From contig SVBO01000003.1 in the NCBI GenBank assembly GCA_015058845.1, positions 62,001-126,000 on the forward strand: a stretch of DNA of 64,000 nt, in the 5' to 3' direction. The translations under genes and the position numbers were made by a program. Under the pieces are notes generated by a model. The model saw nothing but the letters and a program-made list of their open reading frames with translations. It was not told the origin of the DNA and searched no databases. The DNA is from Erysipelotrichaceae bacterium (GTDB lineage: Bacteria; Bacillota_I; Bacilli_A; Erysipelotrichales; Erysipelotrichaceae). Within the stretch, counting starts at the first letter, position 1. Every line of letters begins with the position of its first letter. Below, piece after piece: positions 23,650 to 32,581 of the stretch.

Positions 23650-24802
23650 ATGAAATTTTTGAAAGGTGAGAAAGGATATCATCCTGTTATTACATATTCG
23701 CTTATTGCTATTATTTCTATTGGATTTTATTTCTTTAAAACGTTTTGATATTGTAAAGGAGTTCCTAGACAAACTTGGTGGTATACTAACACCTTTTGTT
23801 ATGGGGTTTGCGTTTGCATTCTTATTACGTTCTCCTATGCGTTTTATTAAGCATACTCTGTTAAAGAATCTTCCAGTTAAAGAGGAGACAAAGCATTTCT
23901 TAGCAGTTGTGGGTGCCATGATCTTTGGGGCAATCTGCGTAACGATCTTCTTCTTGTTATTGGTTCCTCAATTGTATGATTCAGTTATGACGTTATATTC
24001 TAATGTTAGATTATATATCGATAACTTTAATCATATTATGGTAGATGTGATGGAGAAATTGAATTTAGATTCAGCGTTAGTAATAGAATATATTCAAAAG
24101 TATATTCCTGATGCTGAGAAACTAAGTGAGATCGCATTCAACACTCTTTCTTCTTTGATCCCTAACGTTGTGACTGCTACTATTAATGTAGCTTCACTTA
24201 CATTGAATACATTGATCGCATTGATCGTTACTGTATATTTCTTATTAGATATTGAGGGGTTTAAGTATCAAACAAAACGTGCTGTATATGCTTTCTTTGA
24301 GAATGAGACTGCAGCATATCTAGTATCAGTAGGACGTATGTCAGCTCGTATCTTCAATGATTTCATTAGTGGTAAGATCATCGATTCTATCATTATTGGT
24401 ATTCTATGTTATATTGGTATGACTTTATTCAAGATGCCTTACTCATTGTTGATCAGTGTAATTGTGGGTGTCACTAATGTCATTCCTTTCTTTGGACCAT
24501 TTATCGGAGCGATCCCAGGAGCATTCATCGTGCTTGTTTCCTCTCCAAATCAAGCTATTTGGTTCGTGTTATTTATCTTAGCACTTCAACAGTTTGATGG
24601 TAATATCTTAGGTCCTCGTATTCTAGGAGATTCTATTGGTCTTCCTGCTGTTTGGATCATGTTTGCGATCTTGATCTCTGGTGGGTTATTTGGTCTTTCA
24701 GGAATGTTGATCGGTGTGCCTACTTTCTCTGTGATCTATTTCTTAGTGAAGGAGAAGATCGATAATAATCTATCTAAGAAACAAAATGTAATTATAGAAT
24801 GA
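23650..24802 (+). pseudogene. AI-2E family transporter interrupted by a frameshift
   Basis: A good ribosome site (GGAGGAG near 23635-23641) leads to ATG 23650. That frame reads MKFLKGEKGYHPVITYSLIA and ends FYFFKTF at TGA 23746-23748. The adjacent frame continues without a break from there to 24802 with RFDIVKEFLDKLGGILTPF, the exact continuation of the first helix of AI-2E proteins. Skipping one base in the run TTTT at 23743-23746 restores a single 383-residue protein with all the family helices. The downstream frame could start only at GTG 23666, which has no good ribosome site and yields an unlike N-terminus. Sequencing error, true mutation and programmed frameshifting remain possible; the intact paralogue is at 16316-17488. 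Confidence 0.75.
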
Positions 24803-24812
24803 GGTGATAGTT

Positions 24813-25544
24813 TTGGATCTACGTGTTACTAGTATCATAATGATCTTTGTGTTTATGGTTTCTTTTGTTGCTGTCTATATGATATTGCGATTAAAACAAA
24901 TGTTAGATGATAGAGCTTTTGTGTTTGGGATCTTTGCAGCGTTTGTGGTGCAAATGATGTCTGGTTTTATTGTATTAGATAGTTCTAAACTCTCTTTGTT
25001 TATTAATGGTTTGTTCTTAACATTGGTATTCTATAATATCTTTGTGTTATTTGGATTAAGGTCTACTCGAGTTGCTATTGATGAGAATAGTTTCTATTCG
25101 TATTATAGTGGTATGGGGATCGTGGGTAATTTCTTATCATTCTTCTTTCTAGGGGTTAGTGGTTTCATGGTCGATGTGTATTCTAATAATCCAGAATATG
25201 TTGAGATGATGGGTGAGGATGTTATGAAGATCCTGATCGATACTATGAATGTGGCACTTGGTCAAGAATTATGGATCTTAGTGGTATCTGTGATCACAGC
25301 GATCGTTGTTTCGTATTTTACGCTTAGAATGTTTGTGATCGGGTTTACTCGTAAGGTCATGAGAACGAATTTTAAAGGGATGTTAGTTTTATTCGCATAC
25401 TACATAGTGTCATTGTTTGTAACTGCTAATACTCAGGAATTATATTTACAAGCTGGGTTATATGCAGGGGTTGCGTTAGCGTCTTATTTAGTATATCTTC
25501 AATCTAAAGATGATCGTCCTAGTATTACGATCGTTGTGAAGTAA
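24813..25544 (+). CDS. Hypothetical membrane protein (about seven helices)
   Basis: The start is most likely TTG 24813, with GAGGTGA at 24801-24807 as ribosome site; the in-frame GTG 24804 lies inside that site. The 243-residue product is almost wholly hydrophobic, with about seven helices. No family was recognised. Segments such as FTRKVMRTNFKGMLVLFAYY give the positive-inside pattern. It starts 10 bases after the AI-2E gene and shares its transcript. Confidence 0.7.
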   Translation: MDLRVTSIIMIFVFMVSFVAVYMILRLKQMLDDRAFVFGIFAAFVVQMMSGFIVLDSSKLSLFINGLFLTLVFYNIFVLFGLRSTRVAIDENSFYSYYSGMGIVGNFLSFFFLGVSGFMVDVYSNNPEYVEMMGEDVMKILIDTMNVALGQELWILVVSVITAIVVSYFTLRMFVIGFTRKVMRTNFKGMLVLFAYYIVSLFVTANTQELYLQAGLYAGVALASYLVYLQSKDDRPSITIVVK

Positions 25545-25554
25545 TAGTATTATT

Positions 25555-25586
25555 AGCAGATGTGTTAGTACATGTCTGCTTTTCTT
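25555..25586 (+). terminator. Terminator after the membrane-protein gene
   Basis: AGCAGA at 25555-25560 pairs with TCTGCT at 25575-25580 (inner TGT / ACA adds pairs), followed by TTTCTTTT. Confidence 0.7.
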
Positions 25587-25673
25587 TTACTGAATTATAT
25601 CATCGTTGAAATTGCTAGTGTAATATGATAGAGTGAAGATAGAGGAAAAGTAATTGACAAAGGAGATATTAGC

Positions 25674-25982
25674 ATGTTGGTATATTCTAGTATCATGTTT
25701 ATAATGGCGATGGTTTTTATGGTAATAAGCATTGCAATATACAATGGCAGAACTGATTTGATTCATGATTACCATCAGACTAAAGTTGTCGATAGATTAG
25801 CATATGGAAAGGCTTTTGGGAAAGCATTGTTTGTAATTACAATCGTGTTAATACTTAGTGGTATCATAGGCCTACTAGATAATTTGGCTATGCTTGCTAT
25901 TGTGATTCTAATTATAGGATTATGTATTGGAATATACGGCATTGTTGTTGTGCAAAGAAAGTACAATAAAGGAGTTTTCTAA
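25674..25982 (+). CDS. Small membrane protein, DUF3784-like
   Basis: The 102-residue protein has three membrane helices (about 2-23, 50-68 and 72-92). The cytoplasmic loop after helix 1 reads YNGRTDLIHDYHQTKVVDR, followed by AYGKAFGKAL, resembling the DUF3784 pattern. Function unknown. The ATG follows AAAGGAGATATTAGC. It is followed 30 bases later by a CPBP protease gene and could be part of the same transcript. Confidence 0.72.
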   Translation: MLVYSSIMFIMAMVFMVISIAIYNGRTDLIHDYHQTKVVDRLAYGKAFGKALFVITIVLILSGIIGLLDNLAMLAIVILIIGLCIGIYGIVVVQRKYNKGVF

Positions 25983-26012
25983 ATTCCTATTTGAAATAGA
26001 GGTGAAACATAG

Positions 26013-26741
26013 ATGCTAGAGAAATTGTATCGAAAAAGTGAGATCTGGTATGCGATAGTATGGATCATTGCATATGTAGTGTTTGCTTCACTGGGAGATA
26101 ACTTATCAGCAGAGATAGGTGTTTTAAAGATCATTACATTACCAATATTGCTAGTATTATCTATGGTAGTGTTTATCTTTGTGGTAAAGAATGGATTAAG
26201 CGTGAAATATGGTCTATGTAAACCACAGTTACCTAGTAATCAAATGTTATATTACATTCCATTGATCGTTTTGCTGACTGCTAATTTATGGTATGGTGTA
26301 GCCCTGAATACATCATTGTTAGAAACTGTACTATATATCTTATCTATGTTCTGTGTTGGTTTTCTGGAGGAAATGATATTCCGTGGTTTTCTATTTAATG
26401 CAATGGCAAAGAATGGTGTGCAATCAGCGATCATTGTTTCTAGTGTTACTTTTGGAGTTGGGCATATTGTGAATCTAATAAATGGTTCTGGAGCAGATCT
26501 ATTATCGAATCTTCTACAGGTAATCTATGCAGTCGCTATTGGATTTGCATTCATGTTGATATATTATAAAACAAAGAGTTTGATACCTTGTATTTTAACT
26601 CATTGCATCTTTAATGCTTTAAGTATATTTTCAAATGAAGTTGTAATAACTCCACAAAGACATTTCATATCAGGTATGTTAATTGCTATTATTGCAGGTG
26701 GTTATGCCTTGTATATTGCATGGAGAGTAAAGGAGAGGTAG
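26013..26741 (+). CDS. CPBP family intramembrane metalloprotease
   Basis: The 242-residue membrane protein has about seven helices and the CPBP motifs EEMIFRGFLFNAM (near residue 120), FGVGHIVNLI (near 150) and HCIFNALS (near 205). It is shorter than the copy at 19075-20040. Such enzymes cut within the membrane; substrates are unknown. The ATG follows GAGGTGAAACATAG. The small DUF3784-like gene precedes it and a short unknown gene follows after two bases. Confidence 0.87.
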   Translation: MLEKLYRKSEIWYAIVWIIAYVVFASLGDNLSAEIGVLKIITLPILLVLSMVVFIFVVKNGLSVKYGLCKPQLPSNQMLYYIPLIVLLTANLWYGVALNTSLLETVLYILSMFCVGFLEEMIFRGFLFNAMAKNGVQSAIIVSSVTFGVGHIVNLINGSGADLLSNLLQVIYAVAIGFAFMLIYYKTKSLIPCILTHCIFNALSIFSNEVVITPQRHFISGMLIAIIAGGYALYIAWRVKER

Positions 26742-26743
26742 AT

Positions 26744-27160
26744 ATGAAGAGAGAGATTCGTGATAATATTAATGTAGCTTATACTCTACATGATATGAAT
26801 GTAATCTCATTTGAGATAAATAATAATGATCTAATTATGAGAACACAATCAGGTATAGTTGAAACTATTCCTCCTTATAGACAACTTGATGGGTATGTGG
26901 AGTTCCATGCTATTAATTGGGATTTTAGTTATGTCTATATGCTAGGGGTTAGTGGAAATGTAAGTACATTTACTGGGAAAAAGATGTTCTTGAAAGACTT
27001 CATAGAAAGATATCCTGTATTTGGTTTTTGTGTTATGGATGAGACATATGGATATAATATGACGAAGTATTGTGGGTATCTTATGGTGCAGAGAAAGCAC
27101 TGTGAATGTGTGATTGAGATATATCATGAGGGAGATATGGTGTTTGTTTTGAAAGAATAA
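26744..27160 (+). CDS. Hypothetical protein, 138 residues
   Basis: ATG 26744 lies two bases after the protease stop codon with AAGGAGAGG at 26730-26738 as ribosome site. The product is soluble, with no signal peptide or helices, and rich in aromatic residues (HAINWDFSYVYMLG). No family is recognised. The close spacing implies translational coupling with the protease gene. Confidence 0.72.
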   Translation: MKREIRDNINVAYTLHDMNVISFEINNNDLIMRTQSGIVETIPPYRQLDGYVEFHAINWDFSYVYMLGVSGNVSTFTGKKMFLKDFIERYPVFGFCVMDETYGYNMTKYCGYLMVQRKHCECVIEIYHEGDMVFVLKE

Positions 27161-27185
27161 TAATGTAATTGAATACTATTAAATA

Positions 27186-27222
27186 GGCACTACAAGATCT
27201 ACAGATCCCATAGTGCCTTTTT
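27186..27222 (+). terminator. Terminator of the CPBP-containing operon
   Basis: AGGCACTA at about 27185-27192 pairs with TAGTGCCT at 27211-27218, then TTTTTC. The approximately 135 bases after it (27223-27358) show nothing recognisable. Confidence 0.8.
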
Positions 27223-27358
27223 CTTTACACTTTCCTATCCTCTTGTATAAGCCTATACAAATGCTTAGAAGAGGAATTACAATTAGAAGTATACTTATGT
27301 ATATAATGACATAATCCCTCTAGAATGCCTTTAAATAAAGCGTAAAGAAAACAAAAAG

Positions 27359-27380
27359 AAAAGGTGATCTCTCACCTTTT
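27359..27380 (-). terminator. Terminator of the CorC-like gene (minus strand)
   Basis: AAAAGGTGA-TCTC-TCACCTTTT; on the minus strand it is followed by a T-rich run. Confidence 0.85.
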
Positions 27381-28638
27381 AGTCGTTATCATCGATTTCT
27401 TCTGTTAAGTGGATCTCGATAGATTGTACAGTCTTACCATCACTCTCAGCAACAGTAATTTGGAAACGACCATACTCGATCTTATCACCAACCATAGGGA
27501 TCTTATCAAATAAATGGATCACCCAAGCACTGACAGTCGTAAACTCATATTCTTCCTTCATATCAATATCGAAGTATTCAAACATCTCTTCTAAATTCGC
27601 ATTACAAGAGATCAAGTAATTCTCTTCATCGATCTTAGTAAAGTACTCAATAACCTCATCATGCTCATCCCAGATCTCACCAACAAGCTCCTCAAGCATA
27701 TCTTCTAACGTAATAATACCAGCAGTACCACCATACTCATCAATAACAACAGTCATATGTGTCTTATGATTTTGAACCTGTCGTAATAACTCACTCACCT
27801 TGATATAAGGACTTGTATATAAAACATCTTGAATAGCAGGTCTAATAGAAGTCTCTTTATCTAAATACAAACGGAAGAAATCTTTCTCGTGAATAATACC
27901 TATGATATTATCGATAGAACCCTCATACACAGGGAAACGAGAATATCCATGTAAACTGAAAGCCTCTAAAATATCTTCCATAGAATCTTCGATATCTACA
28001 GCTACAACATCTACACGAGGAGTCAGAATATCTTTAACCTCTAATTCATTAAACTCAATAGCATTACTGATCAAGTTACCATCACGCTCATTGATATCAC
28101 CATCTTCAGTAGCCTCTTCTACAATAGTAAGTAGCTCTTCTTGAGACATACTATCATCATTATCGAACTTGAATACTAATCCCAAAGTCTTCTTCCATAA
28201 AGTAGAAAGAGCATTTACAGGAGTTAGAACAAGCATCAATAGATCAACGATATCTACCACTGCCATAGCATATCCCACAGGATATTCCTTAGCAATAGTC
28301 TTAGGAGTGATCTCACCAAAGATCAATACTAAGATCGTCATAACAGTAGAAGCGATCGTAACCCCATTTAAAGGATATAACTTTACAAATAGCACAGTAG
28401 CAAGAGAAGAACTTAGGATATTTACTAAGTTATTTCCTACTAATATCGTAGTGATCAACTTGTCATAGTTCTCCACAAGACGTAATACTTTCTGAGCCTT
28501 ACGATTTCCATCATTTGCTAGATTCTTAACACGAATACGATTTAAACTAGAGAACGCAGTCTCAGTAGCAGAAAAGAATGCTGATAATAAGATCAACACA
28601 ATTATAGTAATTATTAATATTAACGATTGATTATCCAT
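27379..28638 (-). CDS. CNNM/CorC (HlyC) family membrane protein
   Basis: The 419-residue protein has a CNNM (DUF21) membrane domain (residues about 1-180; SAFFSATETAFSSLNRIRV), a CBS pair (about 200-325; DILTPRVDVVAVDIEDSMED, then IDEYGGTAGIITLEDMLEEL) and a C-terminal CorC_HlyC domain (about 335-410). Members move or regulate Mg2+ and Co2+ across the cytoplasmic membrane. The name hemolysin is historical. The gene is alone and is preceded by a promoter and a leader of about 190 bases that looks structured. Confidence 0.92.
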   Translation of the reverse strand: MDNQSLILIITIIVLILLSAFFSATETAFSSLNRIRVKNLANDGNRKAQKVLRLVENYDKLITTILVGNNLVNILSSSLATVLFVKLYPLNGVTIASTVMTILVLIFGEITPKTIAKEYPVGYAMAVVDIVDLLMLVLTPVNALSTLWKKTLGLVFKFDNDDSMSQEELLTIVEEATEDGDINERDGNLISNAIEFNELEVKDILTPRVDVVAVDIEDSMEDILEAFSLHGYSRFPVYEGSIDNIIGIIHEKDFFRLYLDKETSIRPAIQDVLYTSPYIKVSELLRQVQNHKTHMTVVIDEYGGTAGIITLEDMLEELVGEIWDEHDEVIEYFTKIDEENYLISCNANLEEMFEYFDIDMKEEYEFTTVSAWVIHLFDKIPMVGDKIEYGRFQITVAESDGKTVQSIEIHLTEEIDDND

Positions 28639-28829
28639 AAACTAAAATATCTCCTATCCATTTTCTAAAATTAATCCAAATTCTACTAGTTCATCAGCAC
28701 AGTAGATCTAATGTAAGCAGCAGCATTCGAAGAAATTTCAGTCTTGGAATAGGGCAATGTATCATTTGTCCTATATAGCTGTTGCGCGTGAGGCACCCAT
28801 CCATGTAGCGACACTTCCTTTCATTTAAT
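28639..28829 (-). ncRNA. Structured 5' leader of the CorC-like gene, class not assigned
   Basis: The predicted transcript runs about 190 bases before the start codon, far longer than other leaders here. On the minus strand it contains GTGTCGCTACATGGATGGG, then GTGCCTCACGCGCAACAGC. A hairpin follows in which ATAGG pairs with CCTAT and the inner CAA(A)TG with CATTG, at about 28752-28777. Another potential hairpin, CTACT/AGTAG, lies close to the gene. Given the likely metal role of the gene, a cation-sensing leader is an obvious guess, but I could not match it to the M-box, NiCo or yybP-ykoY consensus. The 96 bases beyond the promoter (28865-28960) show nothing. Confidence 0.4.
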
Positions 28830-28835
28830 GAAATA

Positions 28836-28864
28836 ATAATAACATATATATATATAAAATACAA
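28836..28864 (-). promoter_or_regulatory. Promoter of the CorC-like gene
   Basis: On the minus strand TTGTAT (28864-28859) and TATTAT (28841-28836) with a 17-base AT-alternating spacer. Confidence 0.68.
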
Positions 28865-28990
28865 CACTTTCTTATCTTTAATACTTTACGTGTAAAAAGA
28901 GTCTTACACAAAATACCAATAATTACAAATTGAAAACCCTTCCATCGCAAATTTTTCGTTTCACATATTCTCAAGTAATAGCAAGTATGG

Positions 28991-28996
28991 TACAAT
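28991..28996 (+). promoter_or_regulatory. Extended -10 promoter of ppdK
   Basis: TGG-TACAAT with only a weak -35 (TTCTCA at 28968-28973, 17-base spacer). The predicted 5' end carries a small GNRA-capped hairpin, GTGC-GAAA-GCGC at 29002-29013, which may stabilise the mRNA. Confidence 0.55.
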
Positions 28997-29043
28997 AACA
29001 AGTGCGAAAGCGCGTTAATCTTATGTAAAGGAGGAACAATAAC

Positions 29044-31674
29044 ATGAGCAAGAAATATGTATATAATTTTAGCGAAGGTAATGGCTCAATGCGTGAACTT
29101 CTTGGTGGTAAGGGGGCTAACTTAGCAGAAATGGTAAACTTAGGTATGCCAGTTCCAGATGGTTTCACTATTACTACTGAAGCATGTTTACGTTATTATG
29201 ATGATAACGAAGTCGTTGCTGATGAGATCGTTGCAGAGATCTTCCAAAAACTTGATGAATTGGAAGTACGTAGCGGTAAGACTTTTGGGGATAAGAATAA
29301 TCCTCTATTAGTATCTGTTCGTAGTGGTGCTAGAGCTTCTATGCCTGGTATGATGGATACTATCCTTAACTTAGGTCTAAATGATGAGGTAGTAGAAGGA
29401 TTTGCAGCTCTTACTAATAATCCTCGTTTCGCTTATGACTCTTATCGTCGTTTCATTCAAATGTATAGCGACGTTGTTATGGAGCTACCTAAGCATGAAT
29501 TCGAAGTAATAATTGATGAAATGAAGGCTGAACGTGGTGTTAAGTTAGATACAGAACTTAATGCAGATGACCTTAAAGAAATGGTAGTTCGTTTCAAGAA
29601 GTTCTACAATGACAATCTTCATAGTGAATTCCCAACTGATCCACGTGAACAATTAATGGGAGCTATCAAGGCTGTATTCCGTTCTTGGAACAATCCTCGT
29701 GCTATCTACTATCGTCGTATGAACGATATTCCTAGTAGCTGGGGTACTGCTGTAAACGTTCAAACAATGGTATTTGGTAACATGGGTGAAACTTCTGGTA
29801 CAGGTGTAGCATTCACTCGTAACCCTTCTACTGGTGAGAATAAATTATATGGTGAATTCTTAATGAATGCACAAGGTGAAGACGTAGTTGCTGGTGTACG
29901 TACTCCTCAATCTATCGATCAATTAAAAGAAGTTATGCCTCATGCATATGAAGAATTTGCAGCTAATGCTAAGAAATTAGAAGAACACTATAAAGATATG
30001 CAAGATATGGAATTTACTATCGAGAATGGTAAATTATATATGTTACAAACTCGTAACGGTAAGCGTACTGCTACTGCTGCATTAAAGATCGCTGTAGATC
30101 TAGTAGAAGAAGGTATGATCTCTAAGCAAGAAGCTATCCTTAAGGTAGAACCAAATGCTTTAGATGCATTATTACACCCAGGCTTCGATGCAACAGAATT
30201 AAAGGCAGTAAAACCTCTAGCAACAGGTCTTCCTGCTTCTCCAGGGGCTGCTTGTGGTACAGTAGTATTCTCTGCTGAAGATGCTATCAAGGCTCATGCA
30301 GAGGGTGCTAAGGTCATTCTAGTTCGTCTAGAAACTTCTCCAGAAGATATCGAAGGTATGCACGTATCTCAAGGTATCTTAACAGTACGTGGTGGTATGA
30401 CATCTCACGCAGCTGTAGTAGCTCGTGGTATGGGTACTTGCTGTGTAGCTGGTTGTGGTGATATCAATATCGACTATGATAAGAAGCAATTCAATGTGGG
30501 TGATGTAGTGATCAAAGAAGGCGACTACATTTCATTAGATGGTACAACTGGTCATGTATATGGTCAAGCTATCAAGACAGTTCCAGCATCTATTTCTGGT
30601 AACTTCGAGAAATTCATGACTTGGGCTGATGAATTCGCTCAAATCGAAGTACGTACAAATGCAGATACTCCAAGAGATGCTATGCAAACATTAGCATTCG
30701 GTGCTAAGGGTATCGGTCTGATCCGTACTGAACATATGTTCTTCGAAAACGATCGTATCAAGGCTATGCGTGAAATGATCGTATCTAAGACTCCTGAACA
30801 ACGTCAAGTAGCTCTTGCTAAGTTATTACCAATGCAAACAAGCGACTTCCAAGCTATCTTCGAGATCATGAAGGATCTACCTGTAACAATCCGTTACTTA
30901 GACCCACCTCTAAATGAATTCGTACCAAATGATCCAGAGGATATCGCTCAATTAGCAAAAGAAATGAACCTAGATGTATCAGAATTAAAGGCTATCATCA
31001 CTTCATTAGAAGAACACAACCCAATGATGGGTCACCGTGGATGCCGTCTATCTGTTACATATCCAGAAATCTCTGAAATGCAAACACGCGCTATTATTCA
31101 AGCTGCTATCAACGTTAAACGTGAACATCCTGAATACAAAGTTAAACCAGAGATCATGATCCCACTTGTAAATGACAAGATCGAAATGAAGTACTGCAAG
31201 AACATCGTTGTTAAGACTGCTGAAGAAGTTATGAAAGAAAATGACTTCCGTGTTGACTATGGTGTAGGTGCATGTATGGAAGTTCCTCGTGCTTGCTTAT
31301 TAGCAGATGAGATCGCTGAAGATGCTGAATTCTTCTCTTATGGTACAAATGACTTAACTCAAATGAGTTATGGTTTCTCTCGTGACGATGCTGGTAAGTT
31401 CTTGAAAGACTACTTCGATCGTAAGATCTATGAACAAGATCCATTCATCAAGATCGACCAAAAAGCTGTTGGTAAGTTGATGGAGATCGGTAATGAGTTA
31501 GGTAGAAAGACTCGTCCAGATATCAAGTTAGGTATCTGTGGTGAACATGCTGGTGAACCTACATCTGTTGAATTCTGCCATAGAGTTGGATTAACATATG
31601 TATCTTGTTCTCCATTCCGTGTACCTATTGCACGTCTAGCTGCTGCTCAAGCTGCTATCAAATATCCAAGATAA
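29044..31674 (+). CDS. ppdK: Pyruvate, phosphate dikinase
   Basis: The 876-residue enzyme interconverts pyruvate, ATP and phosphate with PEP, AMP and pyrophosphate. It has the N-terminal ATP-grasp part (ELLGGKGANLAEMVNLGMPV; SVRSGARASMPGMMDTILNLG), the swivelling phosphohistidine domain (GGMTSHAAVVARGMGTCCVAG, catalytic His near residue 455) and the C-terminal PEP/pyruvate TIM barrel (LIRTEHMFF, GICGEHAG with the catalytic Cys). Length matches the family. AAAGGAGG precedes the ATG. Codon use (many GGT, CGT, GAA) marks it as highly expressed. In anaerobic Firmicutes it often works in glycolysis as an energy-saving replacement or addition to pyruvate kinase. No PPDK regulatory kinase gene is adjacent. 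Confidence 0.98.
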   Translation: MSKKYVYNFSEGNGSMRELLGGKGANLAEMVNLGMPVPDGFTITTEACLRYYDDNEVVADEIVAEIFQKLDELEVRSGKTFGDKNNPLLVSVRSGARASMPGMMDTILNLGLNDEVVEGFAALTNNPRFAYDSYRRFIQMYSDVVMELPKHEFEVIIDEMKAERGVKLDTELNADDLKEMVVRFKKFYNDNLHSEFPTDPREQLMGAIKAVFRSWNNPRAIYYRRMNDIPSSWGTAVNVQTMVFGNMGETSGTGVAFTRNPSTGENKLYGEFLMNAQGEDVVAGVRTPQSIDQLKEVMPHAYEEFAANAKKLEEHYKDMQDMEFTIENGKLYMLQTRNGKRTATAALKIAVDLVEEGMISKQEAILKVEPNALDALLHPGFDATELKAVKPLATGLPASPGAACGTVVFSAEDAIKAHAEGAKVILVRLETSPEDIEGMHVSQGILTVRGGMTSHAAVVARGMGTCCVAGCGDINIDYDKKQFNVGDVVIKEGDYISLDGTTGHVYGQAIKTVPASISGNFEKFMTWADEFAQIEVRTNADTPRDAMQTLAFGAKGIGLIRTEHMFFENDRIKAMREMIVSKTPEQRQVALAKLLPMQTSDFQAIFEIMKDLPVTIRYLDPPLNEFVPNDPEDIAQLAKEMNLDVSELKAIITSLEEHNPMMGHRGCRLSVTYPEISEMQTRAIIQAAINVKREHPEYKVKPEIMIPLVNDKIEMKYCKNIVVKTAEEVMKENDFRVDYGVGACMEVPRACLLADEIAEDAEFFSYGTNDLTQMSYGFSRDDAGKFLKDYFDRKIYEQDPFIKIDQKAVGKLMEIGNELGRKTRPDIKLGICGEHAGEPTSVEFCHRVGLTYVSCSPFRVPIARLAAAQAAIKYPR

Positions 31675-31682
31675 GTATAATT

Positions 31683-31706
31683 AGGAAGGTGTATGCCTTC
31701 CTTTTT
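31683..31706 (+). terminator. Terminator of ppdK
   Basis: AGGAAGG at 31683-31689 and CCTTCCT at 31696-31702 followed by a T-run. Confidence 0.85.
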
Positions 31707-31756
31707 ATGTCTTTCCATAGAATTGCAAAATAGAAGTAAAAAGTATGTGAAGTGAC

Positions 31757-31784
31757 TTGATTCGACAAAGTAGAGTGCTATAAT
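31757..31784 (+). promoter_or_regulatory. Promoter of the HD-domain gene
   Basis: TTGATT at 31757-31762 and TATAAT at 31779-31784 (16-base spacer, TGC extension). Transcription would start near 31791, so almost no leader precedes the gene. Confidence 0.7.
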
Positions 31785-31806
31785 ATTCTTTGTGGGGGTG
31801 ATAATC

Positions 31807-32466
31807 ATAATAACATATCAAGAAATCATTAAGAATGAACCAATCAAAACATACATCATCAAAGCAGATGAATCTCTAGCAGCATTAGGATACACAGAAC
31901 ACAGCTTTGCACACGTGATGCACGTAGCAGAAATGGCAGGGTATATCTTAAGTACATTAGGATATAGTGAAAGAGATGTGGAACTAGCTAAGATCGCAGG
32001 GTATCTACATGATATAGGTAACTTAGTAAATCGTAAAGAACATTCACAATCAGGCGCAGTCATGGCATGGACACTACTATTAAATATGGGATGTGATCCA
32101 GAAGACATTGCAACGATCGTAACTGCTATTGGAAATCATGATGAAGGAACAGGGGTACCAGTCAATGCCGTAGCAGCTGCTATGATCTTAGCAGATAAAG
32201 CAGATGTTAGAAGAAGTAGAGTACGCAATACAGATAAGTCTACATTCGATATCCATGATCGAGTGAATTATTCTGTAAAGAAGTCTATTCTCAAGATCAA
32301 TGAAGAGAAAACGATCGTGAAACTAAAACTAACAGTAGATACGAAATATGGGTCTGTCATGGATTACTTCGAGATCTTTATGGAAAGAATGGTACTATGT
32401 CGTAAAGCTGCTGAGAAACTAGGATTGACATTCAAATTGATCATTAATGAACAACAATTGATCTAA
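31807..32466 (+). CDS. HD-domain phosphohydrolase, probable non-AUG start
   Basis: The protein has an HD fold: HSFAHVMHVAEMAG, then GYLHDIGNLVNRKEHSQSG (the metal HD pair), then GNHDEGTGVP and ILADKADVRRSRVRN. HD proteins hydrolyse phosphate esters, often of nucleotides. The start is odd. The frame holds GTG at 31792 and 31798, but these lie inside the Shine-Dalgarno-like GGGGGTGAT at 31794-31802. Family members, as I recall, start MITY-. Here ITYQEI is preceded by ATA at 31807, eight bases after GGGGG. I therefore place the start at ATA 31807 (about 219 residues), with a leaderless GTG 31792 as the alternative. Confidence 0.75.
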   Translation: MITYQEIIKNEPIKTYIIKADESLAALGYTEHSFAHVMHVAEMAGYILSTLGYSERDVELAKIAGYLHDIGNLVNRKEHSQSGAVMAWTLLLNMGCDPEDIATIVTAIGNHDEGTGVPVNAVAAAMILADKADVRRSRVRNTDKSTFDIHDRVNYSVKKSILKINEEKTIVKLKLTVDTKYGSVMDYFEIFMERMVLCRKAAEKLGLTFKLIINEQQLI

Positions 32467-32499
32467 CAAGTAGCAATTGCTACGCTAATAAACATAACC

Positions 32500-32525
32500 A
32501 AGGAAGAGATCTCTCTTCCTTTTTA
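32500..32525 (+). terminator. Terminator of the HD-domain gene
   Basis: AAGGAAGAGA / TCTCTTCCTT followed by TTTT. A second perfect palindrome, GTAGCAATTGCTAC, lies at 32470-32483 just after the stop codon. Confidence 0.82.
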
Positions 32526-32581
32526 AGTACATTCTTACTATAATATAACTAGTAACATATACTGATCATAGGAGGTATACC

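Noticed and set aside
28639-28829. M-box (magnesium) riboswitch assignment
   Set aside because: Only scattered words such as ATGGGT and CAACAG match; the order and stems do not fit, so I left the class open.
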